DNA from: Phyllobacteriaceae bacterium
GTDB taxonomy: Bacteria > Pseudomonadota > Alphaproteobacteria > Rhizobiales > Rhizobiaceae
Direction of reading: 5' to 3'
Assembly (NCBI GenBank): GCA_016711085.1
Contig: JADJTR010000012.1
Span: 434,001-498,000, forward strand
Length of the DNA stretch: 64,000 nt
Below, piece by piece: positions 45,004 to 53,338 of the stretch. Both the position numbers and the translations under genes were made by a program. The notes beneath the pieces were generated by a model. The model was given only the letters and a program-made list of their open reading frames with translations, was not told the origin of the DNA and ran no database searches. How positions within the stretch are numbered: position 1 is the stretch's first letter; each line of letters starts with the position of its first letter.

Positions 45004-45744
45004 GTGGAAAACGACCGGCCGGACATTCTGTCGATTCTGCGCAACTGCGCCGTGTTCGCCTCGCTCGACGAAGCACGCCTGCGCGAACTGTCCAGCGCGG
45101 CAAGAATTGAGACGTTCGCGAACCGGGCTTTGCTGGTCGCCAACCGGACCATTCCCGACGTGGTGCGCTACGTGGCGCGCGGACGCGTCGACCTGACGCT
45201 CAACACTGAGGATGGGCGCGCCGCCAGCCTACCGGTCGGACCGGGGCGCTGGGCGACCTGGCTCGGCTGTTTCCATCCGGTGGCGATCGAACACGAAATG
45301 TGGAGCGCGCCGGATTCGCTCTATGTTGCGTTTCCCGCCGCGCTGGTGCGCAGGGCGGTGGAGAACGATCCCCAGGCGCTCAAGGTCGTCATTCGCCTGA
45401 TCGGCGACACGACGCGGTTGCTGATCGGCTGGGCGCTCGCCTCGACCCTGTTCACGCCGGAAAAACGCGTTGCCTATGCCCTGCTCGCCATTGGCGAAGG
45501 ACTGGCAAAATCCGGCGCGGCGATCCGCATCACGCAGGAGCAGATCGGCCAGATGGGGCTCGGCACGCGCCAACGCGTCAGCCGCATCCTGCATGGCCTC
45601 GCCGAACGCGGGCTTGTGGAGGTTCGCTACGGCAGCGTCACCGTGCCGGCGCCCGACCGCCTCGCCGCCTTCATCTTCGGCTCGACGGTGGACGGCCATG
45701 CCCCGCCGCATCCGGGATTGCAGGTTGCGGTCAAGCCGGCTTAG
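45004..45744 (+). CDS. Crp/Fnr-family transcription regulator
   Basis: 246 residues: N-terminal cyclic-nucleotide-binding-like barrel, dimer helix (LKVVIRLIGDTTRLLIGWALA) and a C-terminal winged helix (ITQEQIGQMGLGTRQRVSRILHGL). The Cys pattern of the Fnr oxygen-sensing cluster is missing, so direct oxygen sensing is unlikely, and it is not the obvious reader of the box at 5957. GTG start with GGAGA upstream. Its stop overlaps the convergent glyQ stop. Confidence 0.85.
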   Translation: MENDRPDILSILRNCAVFASLDEARLRELSSAARIETFANRALLVANRTIPDVVRYVARGRVDLTLNTEDGRAASLPVGPGRWATWLGCFHPVAIEHEMWSAPDSLYVAFPAALVRRAVENDPQALKVVIRLIGDTTRLLIGWALASTLFTPEKRVAYALLAIGEGLAKSGAAIRITQEQIGQMGLGTRQRVSRILHGLAERGLVEVRYGSVTVPAPDRLAAFIFGSTVDGHAPPHPGLQVAVKPA

Positions 45745-46670
45745 GCGCCAGCCCCGCCAGCCTCGGTCATCAGGAAGGCCTCGCCGCATTGGCGGGCGAG
45801 GTCGCGCACGCGCAGGATGTAGCTCTGGCGCTCGGTGACCGAAATGACGCCGCGGGCGTCGAGCAGATTGAAGGCGTGCGACGCCTTGATGCACTGGTCG
45901 TAGGCGGGAAGGACGCATTTGTGCATCGCGGTGTTGGCGGCTTCACCCGGCGCCCCGGCCGCGAGCAGCGCCTTGCACTCGCCCTCGGCGTCCTTGAAAT
46001 GCCGGAACAGGATTTCCGTGTTCGCGAACTCGAAATTGTGGCGCGAATACTCCTGCTCGGCCTGCAGGAAGACGTCGCCATAGGTGACCTTGCCCTCGCC
46101 TTCGAGGCCGTTGAAGTTCAGATCGTAGACATTGTCGACGCCCTGCACATACATGGCGAGGCGCTCGAGCCCGTAGGTCAGTTCGCCGGCGACCGGCGCG
46201 CATTCGATGCCGCAGACCTGCTGGAAGTAGGTGAACTGGCTCACCTCCATGCCGTCGCACCAGCATTCCCAGCCGAGGCCCCAGGCGCCGAGCGTCGGGC
46301 TTTCCCAATCGTCTTCGACAAAGCGGATGTCATGGACAAGCGGGTCGATGCCGATGGCTTCGAGCGATCCGAGATAGAGCTCCTGAAGATTGGGCGGATT
46401 GGGCTTCAGGATGACCTGATACTGGTAATAGTGCTGCAATCGGTTGGGGTTTTCGCCGTAGCGGCCGTCCTTCGGCCGGCGCGACGGCTGCACATACGCC
46501 GCCTTCCAGGATTTGGGGCCGAGCGCGCGCAACGTCGTCGCCGGATGGAATGTGCCGGCGCCGACCTCCATGTCGTAGGGTTGCAGGATGACGCATCCCT
46601 GCCTGGCCCAATAGGCGTGCAGGGTGAGGATCAGATCCTGGAAGGATTTGGTCGGGCGGAGATCGGACAT
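45741..46670 (-). CDS. glyQ: Glycine-tRNA ligase alpha subunit
   Basis: Catalytic alpha subunit that activates glycine with ATP. The 309-residue protein is highly conserved: SFQDLILTLHAYWARQGCVILQPYD, GAGTFHPATTLRALGP, NPNRLQHYYQYQVILKP and the ELTYGLERLAMY motif. It is on the same strand as glyS but 4.3 kb upstream of it, with six genes between, three of them on the other strand, so the two subunits cannot share a simple operon. Confidence 0.97.
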   Translation of the reverse strand: MSDLRPTKSFQDLILTLHAYWARQGCVILQPYDMEVGAGTFHPATTLRALGPKSWKAAYVQPSRRPKDGRYGENPNRLQHYYQYQVILKPNPPNLQELYLGSLEAIGIDPLVHDIRFVEDDWESPTLGAWGLGWECWCDGMEVSQFTYFQQVCGIECAPVAGELTYGLERLAMYVQGVDNVYDLNFNGLEGEGKVTYGDVFLQAEQEYSRHNFEFANTEILFRHFKDAEGECKALLAAGAPGEAANTAMHKCVLPAYDQCIKASHAFNLLDARGVISVTERQSYILRVRDLARQCGEAFLMTEAGGAGA

Positions 46671-46741
46671 GGCTGGCACCGGCGCTTTGACTTCGCCGGT
46701 GGCTTAGGGCGCGCCCGGTTCCCGGTCAAGAACGGCGGCGC

Positions 46742-48481
46742 TCAGCCGCCATTGGCGCCGGCCGGCTTTTCCGCCTTTTTCACCGGCTGGTCGGGAAGGC
46801 CTTCCTTCAGCTTCTTCTCGATCGTCGCCAGCACATCGGCCTCGGGTTTGAGGTCGCGGGCGTGGTTCCACTGGAACACCGCTTCGCGTTTGCGCCCGGC
46901 GTACCAATACACATCGCCCAAATGATCGTTGAGGATCGGGTCTTCCGGTTTGAGCGACACGGCCCGCTCCATTTCGCGCGCGGCGTCATCGAATTTGCCG
47001 AGCTTGAAATAAGCCCAGCCGAGCGAATCGACGATGAACCCGTCATCGGGGCGTTGATCGACGGCTTTCTGGATCAGCTTCAGGCCATCGTCGAGATGGA
47101 TGCCCTGATCGATCCAGGAATAGCCGAGGTAGTTCAGCACCTGAGGCTGATCGGGAAAAAGCTCGAGCGCCTTTTTCAGGTCGGCTTCGGCTTTCGGCCA
47201 TTCCTTGATGCGTTCGAACGCAATTCCGCGCTGGTAGAACATGTTCCAGTCGGCGCGGGCCGGCCTGGCGATACGCGCGATGGCGCGGTCGTAGACGGCG
47301 GAGGCGGCGCGGTAATCGTCTTTCGCAGCGAAGACGCTGCCGAGCGACAGATAGGCGCGCATGTCGTCGGGATCGGCAGCAATCAGACGTTCGAGATGGC
47401 CGTTGGCCTCGTCGTATTTCTCCAGATCGGCGAGATTCAGCGCCAATTGCAGTTCGGCGATGCGCTTCAGCGGCGAAGCCGGCGGCACCTTGCCGTAGTA
47501 GTCGATCGCCTGTTCCGCTTCGTCGTTGCGCTCGGCCGCCTGGGCCAATTGGACCAAAATGGCGTCGCCGTTGGGCGCAAGGGCGCGCGCCATGTGCAGG
47601 TAAATCTGGACGAAGCCTTCGCCGCCATCGCGATTCAGCGCCGCGCCGATGTCGAGGAGGACTTCGGCGGCGCCGGCGCGCGCATCGGCAACCAGAGGCG
47701 ATGGTTTGACGCCGGAGGCGATGTCGGCGCGCAAGGCCTTGAACATCAGGGCGGCGACGGGAAAATCGGCGGCCCGGTCGAGGACGGAAAGCGCCTCATC
47801 CTTTTCGCCGCGGCCGGCGAGAAAACGGGCATGAGCCTCGATCGCGCGCAGATAGACATCCGGCGTCGCGGCGCCCGCGCCGGGTCGCCAGTCGCCTTTC
47901 GGTAGGGCGGCATGCGCCTCCTCATCGAGGCCGCCGGTTTCGGCGATCAGCGCCGCATGGAAATTCCTGAACAGGTCGTACCATTCCGGACCTTCCATGC
48001 TGTCGACCAGCGCCACGCCGCCGGCCGCATCGTCCTCCGCAAATTTGGCCCAACCGGTCATCAGGCGGGTGATCAGCACATCAAGGTCGGATTCGAGCGT
48101 CAGCTTGAGCAGGTTTTCCGCGCTTTCGCCGTCGCGCTTGCGAAAGGCGTCGACGGCGAGCGCCAGACGGGAAAAGCGTTCGATTTCCGGAACCGCCTTG
48201 AGGTTTTCGGCAAACGGCAGCGCCTTGTCGAAATCGCCTTTGGCGAGCAGCGTCAACATCAGGCTTTGGCGCAGTCCCGTATCCTCGGGCTTGAACGACA
48301 GCGCCCGCTCGTAGAACCGCACCGCAGCCTCGAGATCGCCATCGGCTTCGGCGGTCTTGGCGGCGAGATAGGCGCCAGAGAAGGAGTGGGCCTGGACCGG
48401 CCCGTCGTCGGCGCTGGCCGTGACGGCCATGAGGCCGGCAAGCGCCAGTACGGCCAGGGATTTCAGGCGAAGATCGGGCAT
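46742..48481 (-). CDS. Exported tetratricopeptide repeat protein
   Basis: 579 residues with a signal peptide (1-23) and about ten TPR units spread over the length; the C-terminal ones are clear (LNYLGYSWIDQGIHLDDGLKLI, VDSLGWAYFKLGKFDDAAREM, NDHLGDVYWYAGRKREAVFQW). Likely a periplasmic scaffold. It follows the polyprenyl synthase region on the same strand; similar TPR genes flank ispE-glyQ areas in other rhizobia. No enzyme domain is seen. Confidence 0.88.
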   Translation of the reverse strand: MPDLRLKSLAVLALAGLMAVTASADDGPVQAHSFSGAYLAAKTAEADGDLEAAVRFYERALSFKPEDTGLRQSLMLTLLAKGDFDKALPFAENLKAVPEIERFSRLALAVDAFRKRDGESAENLLKLTLESDLDVLITRLMTGWAKFAEDDAAGGVALVDSMEGPEWYDLFRNFHAALIAETGGLDEEAHAALPKGDWRPGAGAATPDVYLRAIEAHARFLAGRGEKDEALSVLDRAADFPVAALMFKALRADIASGVKPSPLVADARAGAAEVLLDIGAALNRDGGEGFVQIYLHMARALAPNGDAILVQLAQAAERNDEAEQAIDYYGKVPPASPLKRIAELQLALNLADLEKYDEANGHLERLIAADPDDMRAYLSLGSVFAAKDDYRAASAVYDRAIARIARPARADWNMFYQRGIAFERIKEWPKAEADLKKALELFPDQPQVLNYLGYSWIDQGIHLDDGLKLIQKAVDQRPDDGFIVDSLGWAYFKLGKFDDAAREMERAVSLKPEDPILNDHLGDVYWYAGRKREAVFQWNHARDLKPEADVLATIEKKLKEGLPDQPVKKAEKPAGANGG

Positions 48482-48563
48482 GAACGGAATCCGGTGTGAT
48501 CGGCGCGGCCGACAGAGCAGCGCAAGCATGGCCTTTTTGCGGTTGCCGCGCAACAAATCCGGG

Positions 48564-49580
48564 TCAATTGACCCGGCTGACACAAAAATCGATGACGTCG
48601 AGCATTGCCGCTTTTTGCGGCGTTTCCCTGAGCGGCGCCAAGGCGTCGCGGGCGATGCCGCCGAAATGGCGGGCGCGCTGGATCGTATCGGCAAGCGCGC
48701 CGGTGCGCGTCATCAGCCCGATCGCCTTGTCGAGGGCGGCGTCGGTTGTTTCGCCCGATTCGATGGCGCGCTTCCAGAAGGCGCGTTCGTTCGTCGTGCC
48801 GCGGCGATAGGCGAGCAGGACCGGCAACGTCACCTTGCCCTCGCGGAAATCGTCGCCGACGTTCTTGCCGAGATCGGCGCTCGAACCGCCATAGTCGAGC
48901 GCGTCGTCAACGAGTTGGAACGCAAGGCCGAGATTGGTTCCGTACGAACGCAACGCGGCGCGTTCCGGCTTGCCGGCGTCGGCGACGATCGGACCAACCT
49001 CGGCGGCGGCGGAAAACAGCGCCGCCGTCTTGGCGCGAATGACGGCGAGATAATCGTCCTCGGTCGTTTCGAGGTTCTTGGCGGCGGCAAGCTGCATCAC
49101 CTCGCCCTCGGCGATGACGCAGGCCGCCGTCGACAGCACGTCGAGCGCATCGAGCGACCCGACATCGACCATCATGCGAAACGCCTGGCCAAGCAGAAAA
49201 TCGCCGACCAGCACGCTGGCCTGGTTGCCCCAGATCATCCGCGCCGTGGTCTTGCCGCGTCGCATGCCGCTTTCATCGACGACATCGTCGTGAAGCAGGG
49301 TCGCGGTGTGCATGAACTCAACCGAGGTGGCGAGTTTGACATGGCCGTCGCCGCGATAGCCGAATTGCTGGGCCGAGGCCAAGGTCAGCATCGGGCGAAG
49401 CCGTTTGCCGCCGGACGACACCAGATGATTGGCGATCTGCGGGATCATTTCGACATTCGATCCCGCCTTCGAGAGGATCAATTCGTTGACGCGACCCATG
49501 TCGGCGCGCGTCAGATCCATCAGCGCGCGGATTGACGCGCTTTCCTTCTTGCCTTCATCCAGCGATACAACGACGCCCAC
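48564..49580 (-). CDS. Polyprenyl diphosphate synthase (octaprenyl type)
   Basis: Trans-prenyltransferase building the ubiquinone tail from isopentenyl diphosphate. First Asp-rich motif LLHDDVVDESGMRRG, second QLVDDALDYGG, and KRLRPML near residue 60. 338 residues, as in IspB. Start is a GTG at 49580 with AGGAAACAG upstream. Chain length (eight to ten units) cannot be decided by eye. Pairs functionally with ubiA at 34.2 kb. Divergent from the DUF2007 gene. Confidence 0.93.
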   Translation of the reverse strand: MGVVVSLDEGKKESASIRALMDLTRADMGRVNELILSKAGSNVEMIPQIANHLVSSGGKRLRPMLTLASAQQFGYRGDGHVKLATSVEFMHTATLLHDDVVDESGMRRGKTTARMIWGNQASVLVGDFLLGQAFRMMVDVGSLDALDVLSTAACVIAEGEVMQLAAAKNLETTEDDYLAVIRAKTAALFSAAAEVGPIVADAGKPERAALRSYGTNLGLAFQLVDDALDYGGSSADLGKNVGDDFREGKVTLPVLLAYRRGTTNERAFWKRAIESGETTDAALDKAIGLMTRTGALADTIQRARHFGGIARDALAPLRETPQKAAMLDVIDFCVSRVN

Positions 49581-49733
49581 GCGACTGTTTCCTGCTTCCC
49601 TCGACCGGATCGACCCGGTTTCCCCTTTGGCCAACCTTAAGACCGTCAATGCGGGCGCGGCAAGTGGGCGTAATGGCGCGCCACCCTCACGGTTGCGTTT
49701 ACAAGTTGCCCGGCGACTGCGAAAACCAGAGCC

Positions 49734-49958
49734 ATGATCGAAATCCTGCGCGTCAATGATCCCGTCCTCTTGTCGCTGGTCGAGACCCTGTTCAAGGAAG
49801 CCGGCATCCCGTTTTTCGTCGCCGACGGCAATATGAGCGTATTGGAAGGCTCCATCGGCATCCTCGCCCGGCGCGTTCTGGTGCCGGAATTCGAAGCGGA
49901 CGGCGCGCGCCAATTGCTGCGCGACGCCGGCATCGGCGCGGAATTGCGCGATGGCTGA
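49734..49958 (+). CDS. DUF2007 small protein
   Basis: A 74-residue protein (MIEILRVNDPVLLSLVETLF, then ILARRVLVPEFEADGARQLL) with the fold of a putative signal-transducing DUF2007 domain. It is regularly found before the trmN6-type methyltransferase in rhizobia and overlaps it here by eight bases. Function unknown. Confidence 0.9.
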   Translation: MIEILRVNDPVLLSLVETLFKEAGIPFFVADGNMSVLEGSIGILARRVLVPEFEADGARQLLRDAGIGAELRDG

Positions 49959-50713
49959 GACCAGCGTCGACGTTTTTTTCCGCGGCCGCTTCAATCTCGT
50001 CCAGCCGGTCAACGGCGCGCACCGCGCCGGCATGGATGCGCTCGTCCTGGCGGCGGCGGTTCCCGGCGGATTTGCCGGAACGCTCGCCGATCTCGGCGCC
50101 GGCGCCGGCGCGGCCGGCCTCGCTGCGCTGGCGCGATGTCCGCATGCGCGCGCGCTTTTGGTCGAAAACGCGCCGGACATGGCGAAATGCGCCCGCGCCA
50201 CGCTGGCGCTGGCGGAAAACAGCGATCTGGCGGCGCGCACGCTGGTGATCGAGGCCGATGCGACGCTCGCCGGCGCGGCGCGAGAAAAAGCCGGGCTTGC
50301 CGATCGATCCGCCGATTTCGTCATCATGAACCCGCCTTTCAACAATGCCGCCGATCGCGCCGCGCCGGCAGCGCTGAGGGCGCAAGCCCATGTCCTGCCG
50401 CAAGGCGGTTTGGAAGCGTGGCTGCGCACCGCCGCGGCGCTGGCCCGGCCCGGCGCGGGATTCGCCGCCATCCTGCGTCCGGAGCAGATCGGCGCGCTGC
50501 TCGCCGGTCTCGACGGGCGTTTTGGCGGGGCGACGATCAAGCCGGTGCACGCCGCAGCCAACCAGACGGCGATCCGCATCGTGGCGCGCGCGTGGCGCGG
50601 CTCGCGGGCGCGGCTTTCGCTTGCGCCGCCGCTGGTGTTGCGCGACGCGAGGCGGGCCGACGGCGCTCGCCGACGCCATCGCCAATGGCGAAGCTACGCT
50701 TTTCCCCGATTAA
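49951..50713 (+). pseudogene. trmN6: tRNA1(Val) adenine-N6 methyltransferase-like, frameshifted near the 3' end
   Basis: SAM-dependent N6-adenine methyltransferase of the TrmN6/YfiC type. Substrate opening FFRGRFNLVQPVNGAHRAGMD, SAM motif LADLGAGAGAAGLA and catalytic NPPF at 127-130. The expected C-terminus ADAIANGEATLFPD lies in another frame; one base seems lost at about 50646-50655. As written the frame runs on across the next gene to 51699 with meaningless sequence. Restoring the base ends the gene at 50713, a normal length. Sequence error is more likely than decay. Confidence 0.8.
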
Positions 50714-50773
50714 GCCGTTGCGCGGCGGCGCAAAACCCCTACATGCGCCTGACATGGAAGGGGAAATGCCCGC

Positions 50774-51628
50774 ATGAGACGCTTTTTCGACCGCTTTCTT
50801 CCCTCCGCGCTCAAATCGGACAGGCCGGTTGTGCCGGTGATCCGCCTGCAGGGCGCCATCGCCGCCGGCGGCGGCCAGATGCGGCCGAACCTGTCCCTGG
50901 CGGCGACGGCGCAGGTCATCGACAAGGCGTTCGCCTTCAAGGACGCGCCCGCGGTGGCCCTGCTGATCAATTCGCCGGGCGGTTCGGCGGTGCAATCGCG
51001 GCTGATCTACCGGCGTATCCGCGATCTGGCGCAGGAAAAGAAGAAACACGTCATCGCCTTTGTCGAGGACGCGGCGGCGTCCGGCGGCTACATGATCGCC
51101 TGCGCCGCCGACGAGATCGTCGCCGACCCGTCCTCCATCGTCGGGTCGATCGGCGTGGTCTACCAATCGTTCGGGGTGCAGGATCTGATCGCGCGCATCG
51201 GCATCGAGAGCCGCGTTCACGCGGCCGGCAAGAACAAGGTCATGCTCAGCCCCTTCCAGCCGGAAAGGGAGCAGGATGTGGCCCATCTCCTCGCCATGCA
51301 GGAGGAAATCCACCGCGTTTTCATCGATTTGGTGAAAGAGCGGCGGGGGGCGCGGCTGACCGACCATCCGGACCTTTTCACCGGCCTGTTCTGGACCGGA
51401 TTGCGCGCCAGGGAGCTCGGCCTTGTCGACGCCGTCGGCGACATGCGCTCGTTCCTCAAGGCCCGTTTCGGCGACAAGGCGACCGTGCGCCTGATCAACC
51501 CGGCGCGCGGCCTGTTCGGCCGCCGACTCGCCTTGCCCGGCATCGCGGCGTCGCTGGCGTCCGCGGCCGCCGAAGGCGCGGCGGCGGCGATCGAGGAGCG
51601 GGCGCTGTGGAGCCTATTTGGCCTTTGA
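50774..51628 (+). CDS. S49-family serine protease (SppA/SohB-like)
   Basis: Signal-peptide-peptidase type serine/lysine protease, 284 residues. The catalytic Ser lies in AASGGYM (S103), with LINSPGGSAVQS before it and DPSSIVGSIGVVYQ after. A Lys in AAGKNKVML may be the general base. There is no N-terminal membrane helix, so a soluble or peripheral form is expected. It follows trmN6 in a likely DUF2007-trmN6-peptidase-ispE operon. Confidence 0.9.
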   Translation: MRRFFDRFLPSALKSDRPVVPVIRLQGAIAAGGGQMRPNLSLAATAQVIDKAFAFKDAPAVALLINSPGGSAVQSRLIYRRIRDLAQEKKKHVIAFVEDAAASGGYMIACAADEIVADPSSIVGSIGVVYQSFGVQDLIARIGIESRVHAAGKNKVMLSPFQPEREQDVAHLLAMQEEIHRVFIDLVKERRGARLTDHPDLFTGLFWTGLRARELGLVDAVGDMRSFLKARFGDKATVRLINPARGLFGRRLALPGIAASLASAAAEGAAAAIEERALWSLFGL

Positions 51629-51680
51629 AGCGCCGCAAATCACGCTACAATCCGCCGCAAAGCTTTCGGGGCAAACGACC

Positions 51681-51866
51681 ATGCCGCAACTGTTTCTGAT
51701 CGCCGCCGTCGGCGTCATCGCCTGGTATGGCTACAAGGCGTTCACACGCGAAGCCGAACGGGTGACGTCGAAAGTGCGCCGTGCCGAGCGCGAGCGCGAA
51801 ACGGGCACCATGGGGACGTTGGTGAAAGATCCCGAGAGCGGCGAATACCGCCTGCCCAAGGATTGA
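51681..51866 (+). CDS. Small single-pass membrane protein
   Basis: 61 residues: a membrane helix at 3-18 (QLFLIAAVGVIAWYGYKAF), a basic stretch and a short acidic tail (LVKDPESGEYRLPKD). No known function. It lies between the S49 peptidase and ispE and overlaps the ispE region, so it belongs to the same operon; rhizobial genomes often have it here. Confidence 0.75.
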   Translation: MPQLFLIAAVGVIAWYGYKAFTREAERVTSKVRRAERERETGTMGTLVKDPESGEYRLPKD

Positions 51867-51868
51867 AC

Positions 51869-52729
51869 TTGGCGTCCGATGCCGTGACCGTCTTTGCGCC
51901 GGCAAAGATCAATCTGGCGCTGCATGTCACCGGGCGGCGGGACGACGGCTATCATTCGATGGACATGCTGGTCGCCTTCGCCGACATCGGCGACAGGATC
52001 ACCCTCGCGCCGGCGGAATCCGACGATTTCGTCGTTGACGGACCCCGTGCGCGGGCCGTTCCCCGCGACGGCGCCAATCTGGTGCTGCGCGCCCGCGACG
52101 CCCTGCGCGCCAGATTTGGTGCAGTGCGTTGCCCGCCGGTTTCCATCCATTTGACCAAGTCCCTGCCGGCGGCTTCCGGCATGGGCGGCGGCTCCTCCGA
52201 CGCGGCGGCGACACTGAAAGGCCTTGCGACGCTGTGGGGACACGCGGGCGCCGATCTGGCGACGCTCGGCGCGGCGCTCGGCGCCGATGTGCCGATGTGC
52301 CTCGCGGCGCGGACGCTGCGCGCGCGCGGAGTCGGCGAAATCCTCGATCCCGTCGACGGCATGCGGCCGGTCGCCGCCGTGCTGGTCAATCCCGGCGTCG
52401 AGGTCTCGACGCCTTCCGTGTTCAAGGCTTTGGACAAGAAGGACAATCCGCCGCTTTCCGGCATACCGGAACTGGCGACGGCGCAAGCCGTTGCGCGCTT
52501 CATCATGATGACGCGCAACGATCTGCAGAGGCCGGCGCTGGCGCTGGCGCCCGAGATCAGCGATGCGCTCGACGCGCTCGACGCCACCGCGCCGCTGGCC
52601 CGGCGCATGACCGGTTCGGGCGCGACCTGTTTCGGGATATACGAATCGCGCGAAACCGCGGGGCGCGCCGCTGCGTCGATGGTTACAGCGCATCCCGGCT
52701 GGTTCGTGGCGGCGACGCGGTTGGGCTGA
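51869..52729 (+). CDS. ispE: 4-diphosphocytidyl-2-C-methyl-D-erythritol kinase
   Basis: GHMP kinase for the fourth step of the MEP pathway. FAPAKINLALHVTGRRDDGYH opens the protein, LPAASGMGGGSSDAAATL is the ATP loop and TGSGATCFGIY the third motif. I take the TTG at 51869, with AAGGA six bases upstream; another TTG at 51863 overlaps the previous stop, and a GTG at 51884 is possible. 286 residues. It supplies the same pathway as dxs at 12-14 kb. Confidence 0.95.
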   Translation: MASDAVTVFAPAKINLALHVTGRRDDGYHSMDMLVAFADIGDRITLAPAESDDFVVDGPRARAVPRDGANLVLRARDALRARFGAVRCPPVSIHLTKSLPAASGMGGGSSDAAATLKGLATLWGHAGADLATLGAALGADVPMCLAARTLRARGVGEILDPVDGMRPVAAVLVNPGVEVSTPSVFKALDKKDNPPLSGIPELATAQAVARFIMMTRNDLQRPALALAPEISDALDALDATAPLARRMTGSGATCFGIYESRETAGRAAASMVTAHPGWFVAATRLG

Positions 52730-52730
52730 A

Positions 52731-53228
52731 TTATCGCCCCGGCGCGACGGCGAGTTCCGCCGTCAGTCGCTTCACCGCCAGACCGCGCGCCAACGCTTCG
52801 GCGCTCGTCGCCGATTTGAGGCGCGCCAATGCCTGGGGCTTTCGAATCAGCAAGCCGGTCGAGAGCGCCGTCGAAAACACGCGGGCAAACAGGCGCGGCC
52901 GGCTCTCGCGGCTGCGCGAAAACTGCGCCGGCATCGTTTGCCGCGCCATGTGACCGACCAGCGGATCGAGCCAATCGCCGACGGGCCTCGCGCCCGGCTC
53001 GAGAAACAGCAGCCAATCGGATTTCGCCGCGCGAATCGCCTCGGCGACCCCGCCGGAAACGACGCGGCAGCCGGCATGCTCGGCCACTTTCAGCGTGGCG
53101 TCGGCCGAACCGCCATCGCAGACGATGACCTCGCGCACGACGCCCTCGACCAGGCCGCCAACCAGCGGCGACAGGGTGCGGGCCAGCCCTTCCTCGTGGT
53201 TCGCGGTCTCGATGATGACGCTCAGCAT
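52731..53228 (-). CDS. Glycosyltransferase-like protein (family 2 fold, short)
   Basis: 165 residues resembling the N-terminal half of a GT-A family 2 enzyme: MLSVIIETANHEEGLARTL, VIVCDGGSADATLKVAEHAGC and DWLLFLEPGA in place of the DxD region. The usual acceptor half is missing, but short homologues occur next to ispE in rhizobia, so this may be full length. Activity is uncertain. The start at 53228 is chosen; the frame is open to 53315. Confidence 0.75.
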   Translation of the reverse strand: MLSVIIETANHEEGLARTLSPLVGGLVEGVVREVIVCDGGSADATLKVAEHAGCRVVSGGVAEAIRAAKSDWLLFLEPGARPVGDWLDPLVGHMARQTMPAQFSRSRESRPRLFARVFSTALSTGLLIRKPQALARLKSATSAEALARGLAVKRLTAELAVAPGR

Positions 53229-53273
53229 GGGGCTGGCGTAGCCGACAACGGAATTCCAGGCCAGCGCAAAAAT

Positions 53274-53306
53274 GTTCTTGCTTTGTTCTGTTTTGTTGGA
53301 TAGGAA
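53274..53306 (+). promoter_or_regulatory. SOS (LexA) box and overlapping promoter
   Basis: GTTCTTGCTTTGTTC at 53274-53288 is a perfect GTTC-N7-GTTC direct repeat, the LexA operator of alphaproteobacteria. A TTGCTT -35 at 53278-53283 and a TAGGAA -10 at 53301-53306 are 17 bp apart, so LexA would cover the -35. The target is the radical SAM gene starting at 53339. Confidence 0.65.
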
Positions 53307-53338
53307 TATGTTCATCGAACCGCCGCGGAGCGAAAACC

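Noticed and set aside
45004..45744. Assigning the Crp/Fnr protein as the reader of the box at 5957
   Set aside because: It lacks the Fnr cysteine cluster and is far away; nothing links the two.
49951..51699. 582-codon methyltransferase frame
   Set aside because: The second half overlaps the S49 peptidase in a wrong frame; explained by a one-base loss in trmN6.
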